Source of the DNA: Thaumarchaeota archaeon casp-thauma3 | GTDB lineage: Archaea > Thermoproteota > Nitrososphaeria > Nitrososphaerales > Nitrosopumilaceae | Reading direction: 5' to 3' | Assembly: GCA_001510275.1 (NCBI GenBank) | Contig: LFEY01000031.1 | Location: 1 to 43,700 of the forward strand | DNA length: 43,700 bases | Shown here: in pieces, positions 23,460 to 31,266 of the stretch | How the letters are laid out: each line of letters begins with the position of its first letter | Numbering within the stretch: the first letter of the stretch is position 1 | Translations under genes and position numbers: made by a program | The notes under the pieces: model-generated | What the model was told of the DNA's origin: nothing | What the model saw: the letters and a program-made list of their open reading frames with translations, nothing else | Databases searched by the model: none

Positions 23460-23782
23460 TATGATCTGACCTCAACTACTACGTAGGATACTGATTTTGA
23501 TATTGGTCTACATTCTGCAGTCAGTACATGATCTCCAGATTCAACATCAATACAATTTGGCACGTGTGCATGAATTGTACTTTTACCTCTTGCATATCTC
23601 TTAAATTTACTAAAGTAAATTGGTGCTTCTTTTTGTAGCGTAATTGTCTGCTTTGCTTTACTACTTGTTACTTTACCATCAAAGAGTTTTCCTCTTATTG
23701 ACAAACTTCCGTGGAACGGGCAATTTCTGTCTGTGCACTCTCTTTTTGGCTCTTTTACTTTTAATCCAATGTTTAGAGTCAT
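23459..23782 (-). CDS. rps17: Ribosomal protein uS17
   Basis: A 107-aa small-subunit protein of the OB-fold type. It has the archaeal/eukaryotic opening CTDRNCPFHGSLSIRGKLFDGKVTSSKAKQTITLQ and the motif YARGKSTIHAHVPNCIDVESGDHVLTAECRPISKSVSYVVVE. The N-terminal Cys-x4-Cys-x-x-His cluster is worth noting. ATGA overlap with the Rpp29 gene. Confidence 0.96.
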   Translation of the reverse strand: MTLNIGLKVKEPKRECTDRNCPFHGSLSIRGKLFDGKVTSSKAKQTITLQKEAPIYFSKFKRYARGKSTIHAHVPNCIDVESGDHVLTAECRPISKSVSYVVVEVRS

Positions 23783-24045
23783 GCTTTTCCTCCTATTCTG
23801 TCAAATGGTCTTTTTGTAATTTTAGAACCATCAACTACTACATCTTTATTCTCAATTGAGAATTTCCAACTATTTTTTGATTTAGAAATTGATTTCATTC
23901 CATTTTTTGTATTTATTGTAAACATTGATTTTGTTTCATTAACAATCCTTCCATTTAATCCTATAATCTCTGGATTTGATGATTGTATGATCTCAGTGTG
24001 TAATCCAATGAATTCATGTGATGTGATGTTATCGGTTGTAATCAT
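23779..24045 (-). CDS. rnp1: Ribonuclease P protein 1 (Rpp29/Pop4)
   Basis: An 88-aa RNase P subunit that, with the catalytic RNA and other proteins, removes 5' leaders from pre-tRNAs. It reads as a small Sm-like barrel: FIGLHTEIIQSSNPEIIGLNGRIVNETKSMFTINTKNGMKSISKSKNSWKF and DGSKITKRPFDRI at the end, the standard Rpp29 pattern. Its place between uL29 and uS17 is the normal archaeal one. The start overlaps the uL29 stop by 4 bases. The usual SUI1/eIF1 gene between uL29 and rnp1 is absent. Confidence 0.93.
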   Translation of the reverse strand: MITTDNITSHEFIGLHTEIIQSSNPEIIGLNGRIVNETKSMFTINTKNGMKSISKSKNSWKFSIENKDVVVDGSKITKRPFDRIGGKA

Positions 24046-24248
24046 TTCTCTTTTTTCATCTCATTTATTCTAGTTAACATTCTTGCAATGTCGTGGCGTA
24101 GTGGTTTTAATTTCCCGCTTTCTTTTCTTAGTGTACCTTTAGCCCCATCAACTCGGAGTTTTGTCAGTTCACTTCGCGTCTCTTGAATCTTACTTTTTAG
24201 ATCTTTTTCATTTAATTGCTTAATGGTCTTCATGCTAATTCTAGTCAT
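24042..24248 (-). CDS. rpl29: Ribosomal protein uL29
   Basis: A 68-aa two-helix protein near the peptide exit tunnel: KTIKQLNEKDLKSKIQETRSELTKLRVDGAKGTLRKESGKLKPLRHDIARMLTRINEMKKEK. The pattern, helix-turn-helix with LRHDIAR-x-LT near the end, is typical. The start shares one base with the uS3 stop. Confidence 0.96.
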   Translation of the reverse strand: MTRISMKTIKQLNEKDLKSKIQETRSELTKLRVDGAKGTLRKESGKLKPLRHDIARMLTRINEMKKEK

Positions 24249-25024
24249 TATTTCATCTTCGCCTCTTCTTCTTCTAGTGTCTCTATTTTTTCCATCTTCT
24301 TTGCTTCTAATTCAATTACTTCCGATTCTGATTTAGCATCATCTTCCTTTCCTTCAATTTTAATAACTTCTACTTTAACATCTTCAATTTGTATTTCTTC
24401 TACTTTAACTGGTTTTGATTTTTCTTTTTGTTTGTCAGTTTTCATTTCAAATTCTGGAATAAGCTTTTCTTTTTTTGCAATTCTAATTCTAATTCCAATT
24501 AATCCCATTGCAGTTTTTACATGTGCAATGTCTTCATCAACAATAATTTCTGCGTGGTGTCCTGCTCTTGGTAAAATTCCTGCTGTGTGTTTTTCAAATG
24601 CTGAACGGTCTCCTCTAAGCTTTCCTGAAATTGTTATCTGAACTCCCATTGCACCACCTTCCATCATTTGTTTTAATGTCCACATTGTTGCTCTTCTAAA
24701 TGCAGTTCCACGTTCAATATGGGATGCCATTCTGTTACACATTACACCTGGAACCAGTTCTGGCTTTTCAATTTCTACTACTGAAATTTGTGGATTTTTT
24801 AATCCAAAGTCTGTTGCAAGTTTTTCAGTAAGTGCCCTAATTCCAGTACCTTTTCTTCCTATGACAATTCCAGGTCTTGTTACGTGTAATGCAACTCTGG
24901 TCCCTGTTGGGGTCTTTGATATTTCTGCATGGGAAAAACCTGCATCTTTAATTGCTTCTCTTAGATAATCTTTGAGAAGCATCATGTTGTAGTTATCTTT
25001 GATTACATTTTTGACTGCTGACAT
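24248..25024 (-). CDS. rps3: Ribosomal protein uS3 with acidic tail
   Basis: A 258-aa protein at the mRNA entry. The KH domain contains [17 protein letters not shown] (residues about 55-71, GxxG loop GRKG). [10 protein letters not shown], then [46 protein letters not shown] and [30 protein letters not shown] follow. About 55 residues of Glu/Lys/Val-rich tail ([20 protein letters not shown]) extend it beyond the usual archaeal length. Confidence 0.96.
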   Translation of the reverse strand: MSAVKNVIKDNYNMMLLKDYLREAIKDAGFSHAEISKTPTGTRVALHVTRPGIVIGRKGTGIRALTEKLATDFGLKNPQISVVEIEKPELVPGVMCNRMASHIERGTAFRRATMWTLKQMMEGGAMGVQITISGKLRGDRSAFEKHTAGILPRAGHHAEIIVDEDIAHVKTAMGLIGIRIRIAKKEKLIPEFEMKTDKQKEKSKPVKVEEIQIEDVKVEVIKIEGKEDDAKSESEVIELEAKKMEKIETLEEEEAKMK

Positions 25025-25026
25025 TT

Positions 25027-25494
25027 CTAAATCTCCTGTGCCACCAATTCTACGTGAGTTAATACATTGTTCTTTGGAGTTGCTCTTCCCATTGCTCGTG
25101 GAGTAAATCTTTTTACAACTACTCCTTTGTGAACAGTTGCGTTTATGATTTTTAATCTATCTAAATCCATTCCTTTGTATTCTGCATTTGATTCTAAATT
25201 ATCTAAAACTTTGATGAATTCTTTTGCTGTTTTTTGTGGATAACGCCCTGACATCATTCCAGGATCTGATTTATGTCCTACTTGATTTTTAAATCGTCTA
25301 AACGCGATTGCTCGATCTTTACTAACTACTGCTAGTAAGTAATCTCTTGCTTTTTCAATTGACAATCCTTTGATTGCAACTGCTACTTCACGTGCATGTT
25401 TGTGTGAGATGTCTTTTTCTCTTAATGATGAACGCACATGTCTTGTTGCATCATAATTTTGGAAAGCGTAACCGAATCTACTCATAATAATCAC
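25027..25494 (-). CDS. rpl22: Ribosomal protein uL22
   Basis: A 155-aa protein lining the exit tunnel. Recognised by [34 protein letters not shown] and [56 protein letters not shown] (the tunnel hairpin). Starts are GTG at 25494 (overlapping the uS19 stop as GTGA) or ATG at 25485; the extra three residues are not conserved in kind. Confidence 0.95.
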   Translation of the reverse strand: MIIMSRFGYAFQNYDATRHVRSSLREKDISHKHAREVAVAIKGLSIEKARDYLLAVVSKDRAIAFRRFKNQVGHKSDPGMMSGRYPQKTAKEFIKVLDNLESNAEYKGMDLDRLKIINATVHKGVVVKRFTPRAMGRATPKNNVLTHVELVAQEI

Positions 25495-25886
25495 TTCAAT
25501 GGAACGTATAGACTGGATCTTGATGCCCCTACACCTGGTGCACCATGTGAGACTTTTTTGTTTGTTATGACGTATTCTCCCAAATAATGTCCAATCATTT
25601 CTGTTTTAATTGTGACTGGACGAAATTCTTTTCCTGAATACACATTTACTGTAACATCTACCATGTAAGGCAAAATGATCAAATCTCTAACGTGAGTTTT
25701 GATAGGATTCTTTAATTTACCTGCTTTTGAAGCCTTGAACTCTTCTATTAATTTTCTCTTTCCATCAGTAATACCTCTGGTAAGGGATCTTCTTTGTCTA
25801 GAGTTGAATAACAGGAATAATTTTTCTAAAGATGTTTTGTCTAATTCCTCTTTTGGAATACCTCTGTATAAAAATTCTTTAACCAT
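25491..25886 (-). CDS. rps19: Ribosomal protein uS19
   Basis: A 131-aa small-subunit head protein. Typical archaeal/eukaryotic S15-like text: YRGIPKEELDKTSLEKLFLLFNSRQRRSLTRG and the C-terminal [50 protein letters not shown]. In archaeal S10 clusters uL2 lies between uL23 and uS19; here the gap is 44 bases and holds nothing. Confidence 0.96.
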   Translation of the reverse strand: MVKEFLYRGIPKEELDKTSLEKLFLLFNSRQRRSLTRGITDGKRKLIEEFKASKAGKLKNPIKTHVRDLIILPYMVDVTVNVYSGKEFRPVTIKTEMIGHYLGEYVITNKKVSHGAPGVGASRSSLYVPLK

Positions 25887-25930
25887 TCTTCTTCTCCTCT
25901 GTTAGTATACTTCGAGTTTTATGGTCCATA

Positions 25931-26197
25931 TTATAGCATTCCTATCTTTGTTGCCAAATCCCTAGCTTTTGCTGTATTTTCAAACTGAACAAATGCTTTT
26001 TTACCATAAATTGTTCTTGCAGTGTTTACGTTGGTAACGTTTTCATTGTAAAGTGTTTTTACAGCCTCTTTAATTTGTGGTTTGCTTGCTGAAACTTCTA
26101 CAATGAAACAAATTTTACTTTCGTTTTCTACCATTGCAAATGTTTTTTCTGTAATGTATGGTTTAACAATAATTCTACTTGCTTGATCTACATTCAT
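25931..26197 (-). CDS. rpl23: Ribosomal protein uL23
   Basis: An 88-aa exit-tunnel rim protein and docking site for SRP. It has IIVKPYITEKTFAMVENESKICFIVEVSASKPQIKEAVKTLYNENVTNVNTARTIYGKKAFVQF, matching the archaeal L23 pattern. The ATGA overlap with the uL4 stop (26194-26197) shows coupled translation. Confidence 0.96.
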   Translation of the reverse strand: MNVDQASRIIVKPYITEKTFAMVENESKICFIVEVSASKPQIKEAVKTLYNENVTNVNTARTIYGKKAFVQFENTAKARDLATKIGML

Positions 26198-27006
26198 TGT
26201 GTTTTCACCATTATCTCCAGATGTGCTGATTTAATTTTTCCAATTTCAGTTATTGCTGATTTGGAATATACTGTTAATCTAATTGGATCAGAACCTGGAG
26301 CCAAATCTAATACGCTTAAATCTTTTACATTTGTTGCTTCTACACCAAGAAGTGCACCTATTGCTTTTTTGATATTTGAAGTATCCATTGTAACAAACAA
26401 AACACTCTTTCCTACTTTTTTGCTTCTTCCTCTAAGTCTTGATTGTCCAGAACGTGGCTTTCTTGATTGTAATCTATCGACATCTTGTGTTAGTTTTAAT
26501 GAATCTAGTACTTTGACCATTTCACCTGCTTTGGAAATAGATTCAATATCATCTGATATTATAATTGGAAATGATTCAATGCCTTCAACTTTATGACCTC
26601 GTAATTCTACAAGGTCTTTTGATGCAGTTGCAGCAATTGCAGAACACAATGCTAGTTTATTTTCTTTCTTGTTTAATTTCTTGTAAATTACCTTTCCAAC
26701 AATAGGTGGATGTGCTTGTCTTCCTCCTCTAGTTGATGCAACTTCTGCACCTTGGCCTGATCTTCCGCCACCTCCACCAGTACTTCTGGCAACACGAGAC
26801 ACACCTTGACCTGTAGGTGGATCATTTGTATCTGCAACTACGTCTTGACCTGCACTTGGATGTCTTCCTTGTGGCTGGAATTTGTGTGATGTTAGATTAG
26901 TGAAAGCCTTATGAATTAACTCTCTTCTATATGGAGTTGAAAATATAATTGGAAGTTCTACTTCTCCTTCTTTTGTTCCAGTAATTGTGTATGTAGTCGC
27001 CTTCAT
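26194..27006 (-). CDS. rpl4: Ribosomal protein uL4
   Basis: A 270-aa protein whose extended loop reaches the exit tunnel. That loop is seen as RSTGGGGGRSGQGAEVASTRGGRQAHPP (about residues 74-101). The core includes LALCSAIAATASKDLVELRGHKVEGIESFP and a C-terminal LAPGSDPIRLTVYSKSAITEI. Overlaps both neighbours by 1 and 4 bases. Confidence 0.96.
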   Translation of the reverse strand: MKATTYTITGTKEGEVELPIIFSTPYRRELIHKAFTNLTSHKFQPQGRHPSAGQDVVADTNDPPTGQGVSRVARSTGGGGGRSGQGAEVASTRGGRQAHPPIVGKVIYKKLNKKENKLALCSAIAATASKDLVELRGHKVEGIESFPIIISDDIESISKAGEMVKVLDSLKLTQDVDRLQSRKPRSGQSRLRGRSKKVGKSVLFVTMDTSNIKKAIGALLGVEATNVKDLSVLDLAPGSDPIRLTVYSKSAITEIGKIKSAHLEIMVKTQ

Positions 27007-27998
27007 TATACTACTATCTCCAAAATGTTTGGTTTGTTAACTTTAGCCGGGGCATTTCTAATTTGACTTCTCAGTTTGATTAATCTTCTATATGTTCCAG
27101 GAACTGAACCCTTTAGAACAATAAAATCCCCTTTTACTAATCCAAAATGTTTGTATCCCCCGTCGGGATTAATTTTAATTTGCTCATCATCTGTATTTCC
27201 TATAATCATAATTCGTTTATCATATTCAATTCTCTGATGGAATCCCATTTGTCCTGCTCTTGGAACAGTATACATGACACTTTGTGGTGAGATTGGACCA
27301 AGTGAACCAACTTCTCTAACTGTTTTTCTTGATTTGTGTTGTTTCTTTTTTACACCCCATCTTTGAATTACACCTTGCCATCCTTTACCTTTAGTAATTG
27401 CTGCAACATCAACACTTGAACCTGTTTCAAAAATTTGATCAATCTTAATTTCTTTCCCAAGTAATTCTTTAACATGTGCGAATTGTTTTTGTACATCTCC
27501 CCCGCTAACTAAAGCCTCAAAAATATATGGTTTCTTTTGTTCTAATCCTGCTGCACGTGGAGAAACTGCAACAATTGCAAAAACTTCTTTAATTCTTCTT
27601 AATATTTTTTCTGCATTTTCTAATGCACCTTCTTTGTTTTTTAATGTAATTTCTTTTGTAATGTATTTTGGAATGTCTTCTGCATATACGTCAAACTCTG
27701 CATGCATTCCATCATGGTCTTTTGAATATCCTCTAACTCCTAAAATCAATATTGGCGGAGTTACTAAGACTGTTCCAAGAGTTACTAGTTGTTTTCCTGC
27801 ATTTGGTGTTTTTTCACGATCATCAATGCTTACTATCTGGATACAACCTGCTTTGAAACCACAATGGGCTAAAATTCTTGGCTCTTCTGAATCTATTTTT
27901 GGCCATGCTCTAATTCTTGCTTCCATACTTTTGGCACGCCCTCTAGGTAAGTATGCAAGACTTCCTCTACGTGGTTGATGTCGTTTTCGAGCTCCCAT
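27006..27998 (-). CDS. rpl3: Ribosomal protein uL3
   Basis: A 330-aa protein near the peptidyl-transferase centre and the first gene of the ribosomal run. Archaeal/eukaryotic L3 text: MGARKRHQPRRGSLAYLPRGRAKS at the start, VDVAAITKGKGWQGVIQRWGVKKKQHKSRKTVREVGSLGPISPQ in the middle, and GDFIVLKGSVPGTYRRLIKLRSQIR near the end. The gene's own promoter should lie within 27999-28045 (cctatattgg as TATA candidate). A GTTAACC-N14-GGTTAAC box stands directly upstream of it. Confidence 0.96.
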   Translation of the reverse strand: MGARKRHQPRRGSLAYLPRGRAKSMEARIRAWPKIDSEEPRILAHCGFKAGCIQIVSIDDREKTPNAGKQLVTLGTVLVTPPILILGVRGYSKDHDGMHAEFDVYAEDIPKYITKEITLKNKEGALENAEKILRRIKEVFAIVAVSPRAAGLEQKKPYIFEALVSGGDVQKQFAHVKELLGKEIKIDQIFETGSSVDVAAITKGKGWQGVIQRWGVKKKQHKSRKTVREVGSLGPISPQSVMYTVPRAGQMGFHQRIEYDKRIMIIGNTDDEQIKINPDGGYKHFGLVKGDFIVLKGSVPGTYRRLIKLRSQIRNAPAKVNKPNILEIVV

Positions 27999-28047
27999 GA
28001 TTAAAACGCATCATCGATTACCCTCTATTAAACCAATATAGGATATC

Positions 28048-28075
28048 GTTAACCACTTTGAAAATTATGGTTAAC
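28048..28075. promoter_or_regulatory. Inverted-repeat box upstream of the ribosomal operon
   Basis: GTTAACC (28048-28054), 14 bases, GGTTAAC (28069-28075): perfect 7-bp half-sites. It begins 50 bases before the uL3 ATG, next to the TATA candidate. The half-site and spacer are the same as in the box before bioB. Further GTTAAC sites lie at about 28284 and 28309. Confidence 0.5.
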
Positions 28076-28092
28076 CAACTATGACTAAAATA

Positions 28093-28203
28093 TTATGGTT
28101 TGAACAAACTTGATGTCATATTCCAAATAGTAGTTACACCAATTATGATTCCTATTACTCCCATTCCAATTGCTAATAACAAAAAATTTTTTCTTTCTGG
28201 CAT
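28093..28203 (-). CDS. 36-aa single-span membrane protein
   Basis: ATG 28203 to TAA. A polar MPERKN start is followed by one long transmembrane helix (LLLAIGMGVIGIIIGVTTIW, residues about 8-27) and a short polar end. It matches in build the other tiny membrane proteins of this window (5957, 32410, 35656). Function unknown. It lies alone ahead of the ribosomal operon. Confidence 0.55.
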   Translation of the reverse strand: MPERKNFLLLAIGMGVIGIIIGVTTIWNMTSSLFKP

Positions 28204-28343
28204 GTTATGATGTACTTTGAGCGTTAATTATTGTTTTTTGATGTGTATGAGTTACCAAGTTTACCGGTTCTAAAACGATTCAATGTTAACTTTCTACGTC
28301 AAATGTTAATGGTTAACAGTTCGGATAAAATGCTAATTTAGTT

Positions 28344-28461
28344 TTATGATTTCTCCTTGTGTATCTGAATATTTCCTTTGGTTAGATTTCCTTCTTGTTC
28401 ATAGATTACCAAACCATCAGAATTCTTTGAATAATCATGTAGTAAGATTATACTCCAGAAC
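28344..28461 (-). pseudogene. Decayed coding tail
   Basis: The frame ending TAA at 28344 has a protein-like stretch (LVIYEQEGNLTKGNIQIHKE) but no start codon after the in-frame stop near 28462, apart from an internal TTG. It may be the relic of a gene lost between uL3 and its usual SPOUT-methyltransferase neighbour. Confidence 0.2.
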
Positions 28462-28580
28462 GTATCTTAAGAAAAGTCTCTAGTGATAAAATTATTCATG
28501 ATCAATTGTTACTTGATTCTCAGATGGCATGCCACAAATTATAAGGTATAATTAAATAATTTGAAAGTGTAATACAGTAC

Positions 28581-28655
28581 AAGTGAATTCGTGATAAGAC
28601 AGCTGCACACTCTCATTAAAGTGCAGGTCTGCCTTCATTTGAATTCACTCTTTTG
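28581..28655 (+). ncRNA. Candidate free-standing structured RNA (about 70 nt)
   Basis: A 9-bp closing stem, AGTGAATTC (28582-28590) with GAATTCACT (28641-28649), encloses a second stem AGAC/GTCT (28597-28600/28627-28630) and CTGCAC/GTGCAG (28603-28608/28621-28626) with a 12-base loop. A TATA-like taattaaataat at 28549-28560 predicts a start near 28581, and tctttt follows the stem. The family is unknown. On the opposite strand a 28-codon ATG frame (28552-28638) is open and would be the alternative reading. Confidence 0.5.
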
Positions 28656-28713
28656 GAAATTGGGTACTAGACTATGTCAAAGATAACAAAACCATTTATG
28701 ATTATTCTAGAGA

Positions 28714-28797
28714 TTAGATTCTAAACTCTTTTGTTATGAGCGTTTTAGTTCCACCAATTTCTTCGGGCATGAATGTATAATGAATTTGAAAAATAAA
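28714..28797 (-). pseudogene. Decayed coding tail
   Basis: The frame ending at 28714 reads HYTFMPEEIGGTKTLITKEF, a protein-like stretch, but upstream it degenerates into Phe-rich text and then a stop. The only ATG leaves 18 residues. Likely a gene remnant. Confidence 0.2.
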
Positions 28798-28904
28798 AAG
28801 GGGGAACTTGATAAAATTAAGAAAAAATCCTAGCGATCATTAAATCAGTAAAAAAATTTGACAAAACGAGAATCATACATCAACGATTTTTCGAACTAAT
28901 CAAC

Positions 28905-29711
28905 TCATTTACACCAATTAATTATTGCTAATGTTCCAAGTAGTGCTTCTTCAAGACGTACAGTTTGAGTAGCTTGATTTGGAAAAAAGTTCAAAGTCTT
29001 TGCATTTTGTACATTTTTCATCTTTCCACCCAAGATTTCATGAACTCCTTTTTCAGGTGATCCAAACACTACTAGCGTTGGCTGATCTGATGTTGTATAT
29101 TTAGAAACCTGTTCTTTTGTTGCAGTTTTTCCTTTTCTAGATGTAATAATGATATTTCCTTTCCACTCGTTTATTATTGAAAACAAGTTTGCTCTTTCTT
29201 TAACTGAATATCCCCAATAAAATGGAATTTCACTTTTGTCAATTTCTTTTACTGATAATTTAGGATACCCTTCTTTGAATTGAACTGTAACTCTTTTTCC
29301 TATTGCAGTTTTTCCAAAAAATTGTATTAGTTGGTTAATTCCAACATCAACAAATCTTTTTCCCTTTATACTAACTACAATCCCTTCTCTTACATCCCCT
29401 CTGATGATCTTTTTTGAATTTGCTGGTGTTATGTGGCTGGGAATTTTTAATGGCTGAAGCACTCCTGCAAATTTCAAGTCATTCATTTTAGGAAATAGTC
29501 TTCTTCTCAAAAATTGTGGTGTTTCTAAATATTTTAGAATCATTACAAGCAGACTTCCATCTTGTTTACTGTCTCCCTCTTGATAGACGTAGATTGTATC
29601 TATTTTGAAAATAGAGCAAGCTCTTGCTAGAATCGATATTTTTCTAGTCTTGTCTATCTTGAGTGATTCATCAGATAGTGCTGATTCAGGAATAGCAACG
29701 GATAATTTCAA
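28905..29711 (-). CDS. SPOUT-class RNA methyltransferase (DUF171)
   Basis: A 268-aa protein with the SPOUT fold and an inserted OB-like domain (about residues 95-150, RGDVREGIVVSIKGKRFVDVGI). It opens MKLSVAIPESALSDESLKIDKTRKISILARACSIFKIDTIYVY and closes with TLVVFGSPEKGVHEIL and FFPNQATQTVRLEEALLGTLAIIN, the knotted SAM-binding region. The eukaryotic relative SPOUT1 (CENP-32) methylates RNA. In many archaea this gene directly precedes rpl3; here a 906-base gap separates them. Confidence 0.85.
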   Translation of the reverse strand: MKLSVAIPESALSDESLKIDKTRKISILARACSIFKIDTIYVYQEGDSKQDGSLLVMILKYLETPQFLRRRLFPKMNDLKFAGVLQPLKIPSHITPANSKKIIRGDVREGIVVSIKGKRFVDVGINQLIQFFGKTAIGKRVTVQFKEGYPKLSVKEIDKSEIPFYWGYSVKERANLFSIINEWKGNIIITSRKGKTATKEQVSKYTTSDQPTLVVFGSPEKGVHEILGGKMKNVQNAKTLNFFPNQATQTVRLEEALLGTLAIINWCK

Positions 29712-29743
29712 TGTAATTCAATCTCACAAGCCGTTAAAAGTAA

Positions 29744-30481
29744 TTATTTTTGTTCGTGTGGATATTTCTCTTTAGCAGTATTTGCATATTTTGCAATCTG
29801 CTCATCAGAAATTAATTCATACAAACCTGTCTCTATTTTAATGTGTGCCATTCTGATGTGACTTGTTCCTTCTTTATCTTCACTTGATAGATAAATTCCT
29901 GCAGCAGCTAATGCTGATGCATCATCTATTGCAAGATCATTTTTGTAAGTTTTTTCTAAAAAGTCAGTTACTTGTTCAGAACCTGCCCCAATTGCAATTG
30001 CTTCATAAGAAATGTATGTTCCACTTGGATCAGTTAGATACAACTGTGGTATTTTGTTTACTATCCCTCCTAGAATCAGTGAAACACCATAAGGCCTTAC
30101 ACCTGCATATTGTGTATATTGTTGACATTGATCAGCTAAATGTTTTGCAATCGTTTCAACTTCAACTGGTTCATCATAAATCATTTTATTACTTTGAGAA
30201 AAGAATCTTGCATTATCTACTTGACTTCTTGCATCTGGAATATATCCTGCTGCAGCAACTCCTACATGATCATCGACTTGGAAAATCTTTTGTGCTGTTT
30301 CAGAAATCTGTAATTTTCTTGGTTTTTCTTCAACTGCTATGACTATACCATCTTTACATTTTATACCAACTGCGATTGTTCCTCTTCTTACAGTCTCAAT
30401 GGCGTATTCAACTTGGTATAGTCTACCATCTGGTGAAAATACGGTGATTGCTCTATCATAACCTTGTTGTGCAGGAAGCAT
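29744..30481 (-). CDS. psmA: Proteasome alpha subunit
   Basis: A 245-aa 20S proteasome alpha subunit. The N-terminal gate segment GYDRAITVFSPDGRLYQVEYAIETVRRGTIAVGI (residues 7-40) is the proteasome alpha signature. There is no propeptide or N-terminal threonine nucleophile, as expected for alpha. GVRPYGVSLILGG and GTYISYEAIAIGAGSEQVTDFLEK follow. The end is Glu/Lys-rich, and the C-terminal HEQK is charged. The beta subunits are not in this window. Confidence 0.95.
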   Translation of the reverse strand: MLPAQQGYDRAITVFSPDGRLYQVEYAIETVRRGTIAVGIKCKDGIVIAVEEKPRKLQISETAQKIFQVDDHVGVAAAGYIPDARSQVDNARFFSQSNKMIYDEPVEVETIAKHLADQCQQYTQYAGVRPYGVSLILGGIVNKIPQLYLTDPSGTYISYEAIAIGAGSEQVTDFLEKTYKNDLAIDDASALAAAGIYLSSEDKEGTSHIRMAHIKIETGLYELISDEQIAKYANTAKEKYPHEQK

Positions 30482-30622
30482 TTGATTCCAATGCTTTGAA
30501 AGTTTAATTTATTGGTTGCTTTAGTTGGCAAAAATTTAAAATACGCACAAAATTCTTTAAATCAATATGAAATGTGATCGACAAGAAAGTGTATTTTAAA
30601 AGTGGCTAAGCATGCCTGAAAC

Positions 30623-31006
30623 TTGTTGACAATCATATATCTGAATTTAGAACAAGTTTGTATTATTAATCAAGAACTACTTGGTTCAAAATCAGGATTT
30701 AATTACAAAGGTGGAATGGAGTTTGTTTTGGCAAATGTTCAAACACTTTATGATGAATTGGAAGAAAAAGATGCAGTTATAGGTAAATGTGCTTATCTAT
30801 GGTACAGTATTGCATCTAATCAATACTTAACGAATGGTAACAAACGTACAGGGTATTTGGTGGCTGAAGACTTTCTGAGGCTCAATAAACTGAGACTAAA
30901 CATCACAGAAGATGAGAAACTCTTTGTGTCTAAAGCAATTGCAAATAACATCTACACAATTGATCATATCCGCCATTTGATCACAAAGGCTTTAAAGTCA
31001 GATTGA
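30623..31006 (+). CDS. Doc/Fic-like protein with altered catalytic motif
   Basis: A 127-aa protein with the helical layout of the Doc family (death-on-curing toxins): GGMEFVLANVQTLYDELEEKDAVIGKCAYLWYSIASN, then the core loop and GYLVAEDFLRLNKL. The usual H-x-F-x-D-G-N-K-R loop reads QYLTNGNKR at residues 67-75. The catalytic histidine is Gln, the Phe is Leu and the Asp is Asn, while GNKR is kept. Transfer of phosphate or AMP should be lost or changed. TTG starts at 30623 or 30626. It opens a three-gene rightward run, with no Phd-type antitoxin in front. Confidence 0.7.
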   Translation: MLTIIYLNLEQVCIINQELLGSKSGFNYKGGMEFVLANVQTLYDELEEKDAVIGKCAYLWYSIASNQYLTNGNKRTGYLVAEDFLRLNKLRLNITEDEKLFVSKAIANNIYTIDHIRHLITKALKSD

Positions 31007-31019
31007 AAGAGCATTAATT

Positions 31020-31256
31020 ATGAAACACAAAGTCAAAATAGCATCAGATGAAGAAGTAAAGAAAATCACAAACGATGTTATTGCTGAGAATAAAAATCTC
31101 TTGAAACGTTTAGAGAAAGAAGAACAAGAAATTGTAATCAAAGACCAAGTATCATATGCGGGTGAAGATTCATTTCTTGAACATGCTGAAATAACCACCA
31201 CAGGGAATTATATCACAGCGAGTGCAAACAGAAATAAAATAGAGTTAATTTCATAA
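31020..31256 (+). CDS. Unknown charged protein, 78 aa, next to Doc-like gene
   Basis: Not recognised. The first half is a long Lys/Glu helix (SDEEVKKITNDVIAENKNLLKRLEKEEQEIV), probably a coiled coil. The second half is beta-rich and polar (SYAGEDSFLEHAEITTTGNYIT). It starts 13 bases after the Doc-like stop, so it could be that protein's partner, but no known antitoxin pattern is seen. Confidence 0.5.
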   Translation: MKHKVKIASDEEVKKITNDVIAENKNLLKRLEKEEQEIVIKDQVSYAGEDSFLEHAEITTTGNYITASANRNKIELIS

Positions 31257-31266
31257 CTATAACATC

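Noticed and set aside
24216-24641. 141-codon frame opposite rps3
   Set aside because: Ser-rich shadow of the acidic uS3 tail.
29863-30342. 159-codon frame opposite psmA
   Set aside because: His/Leu-rich translation typical of an antisense shadow of a conserved gene.
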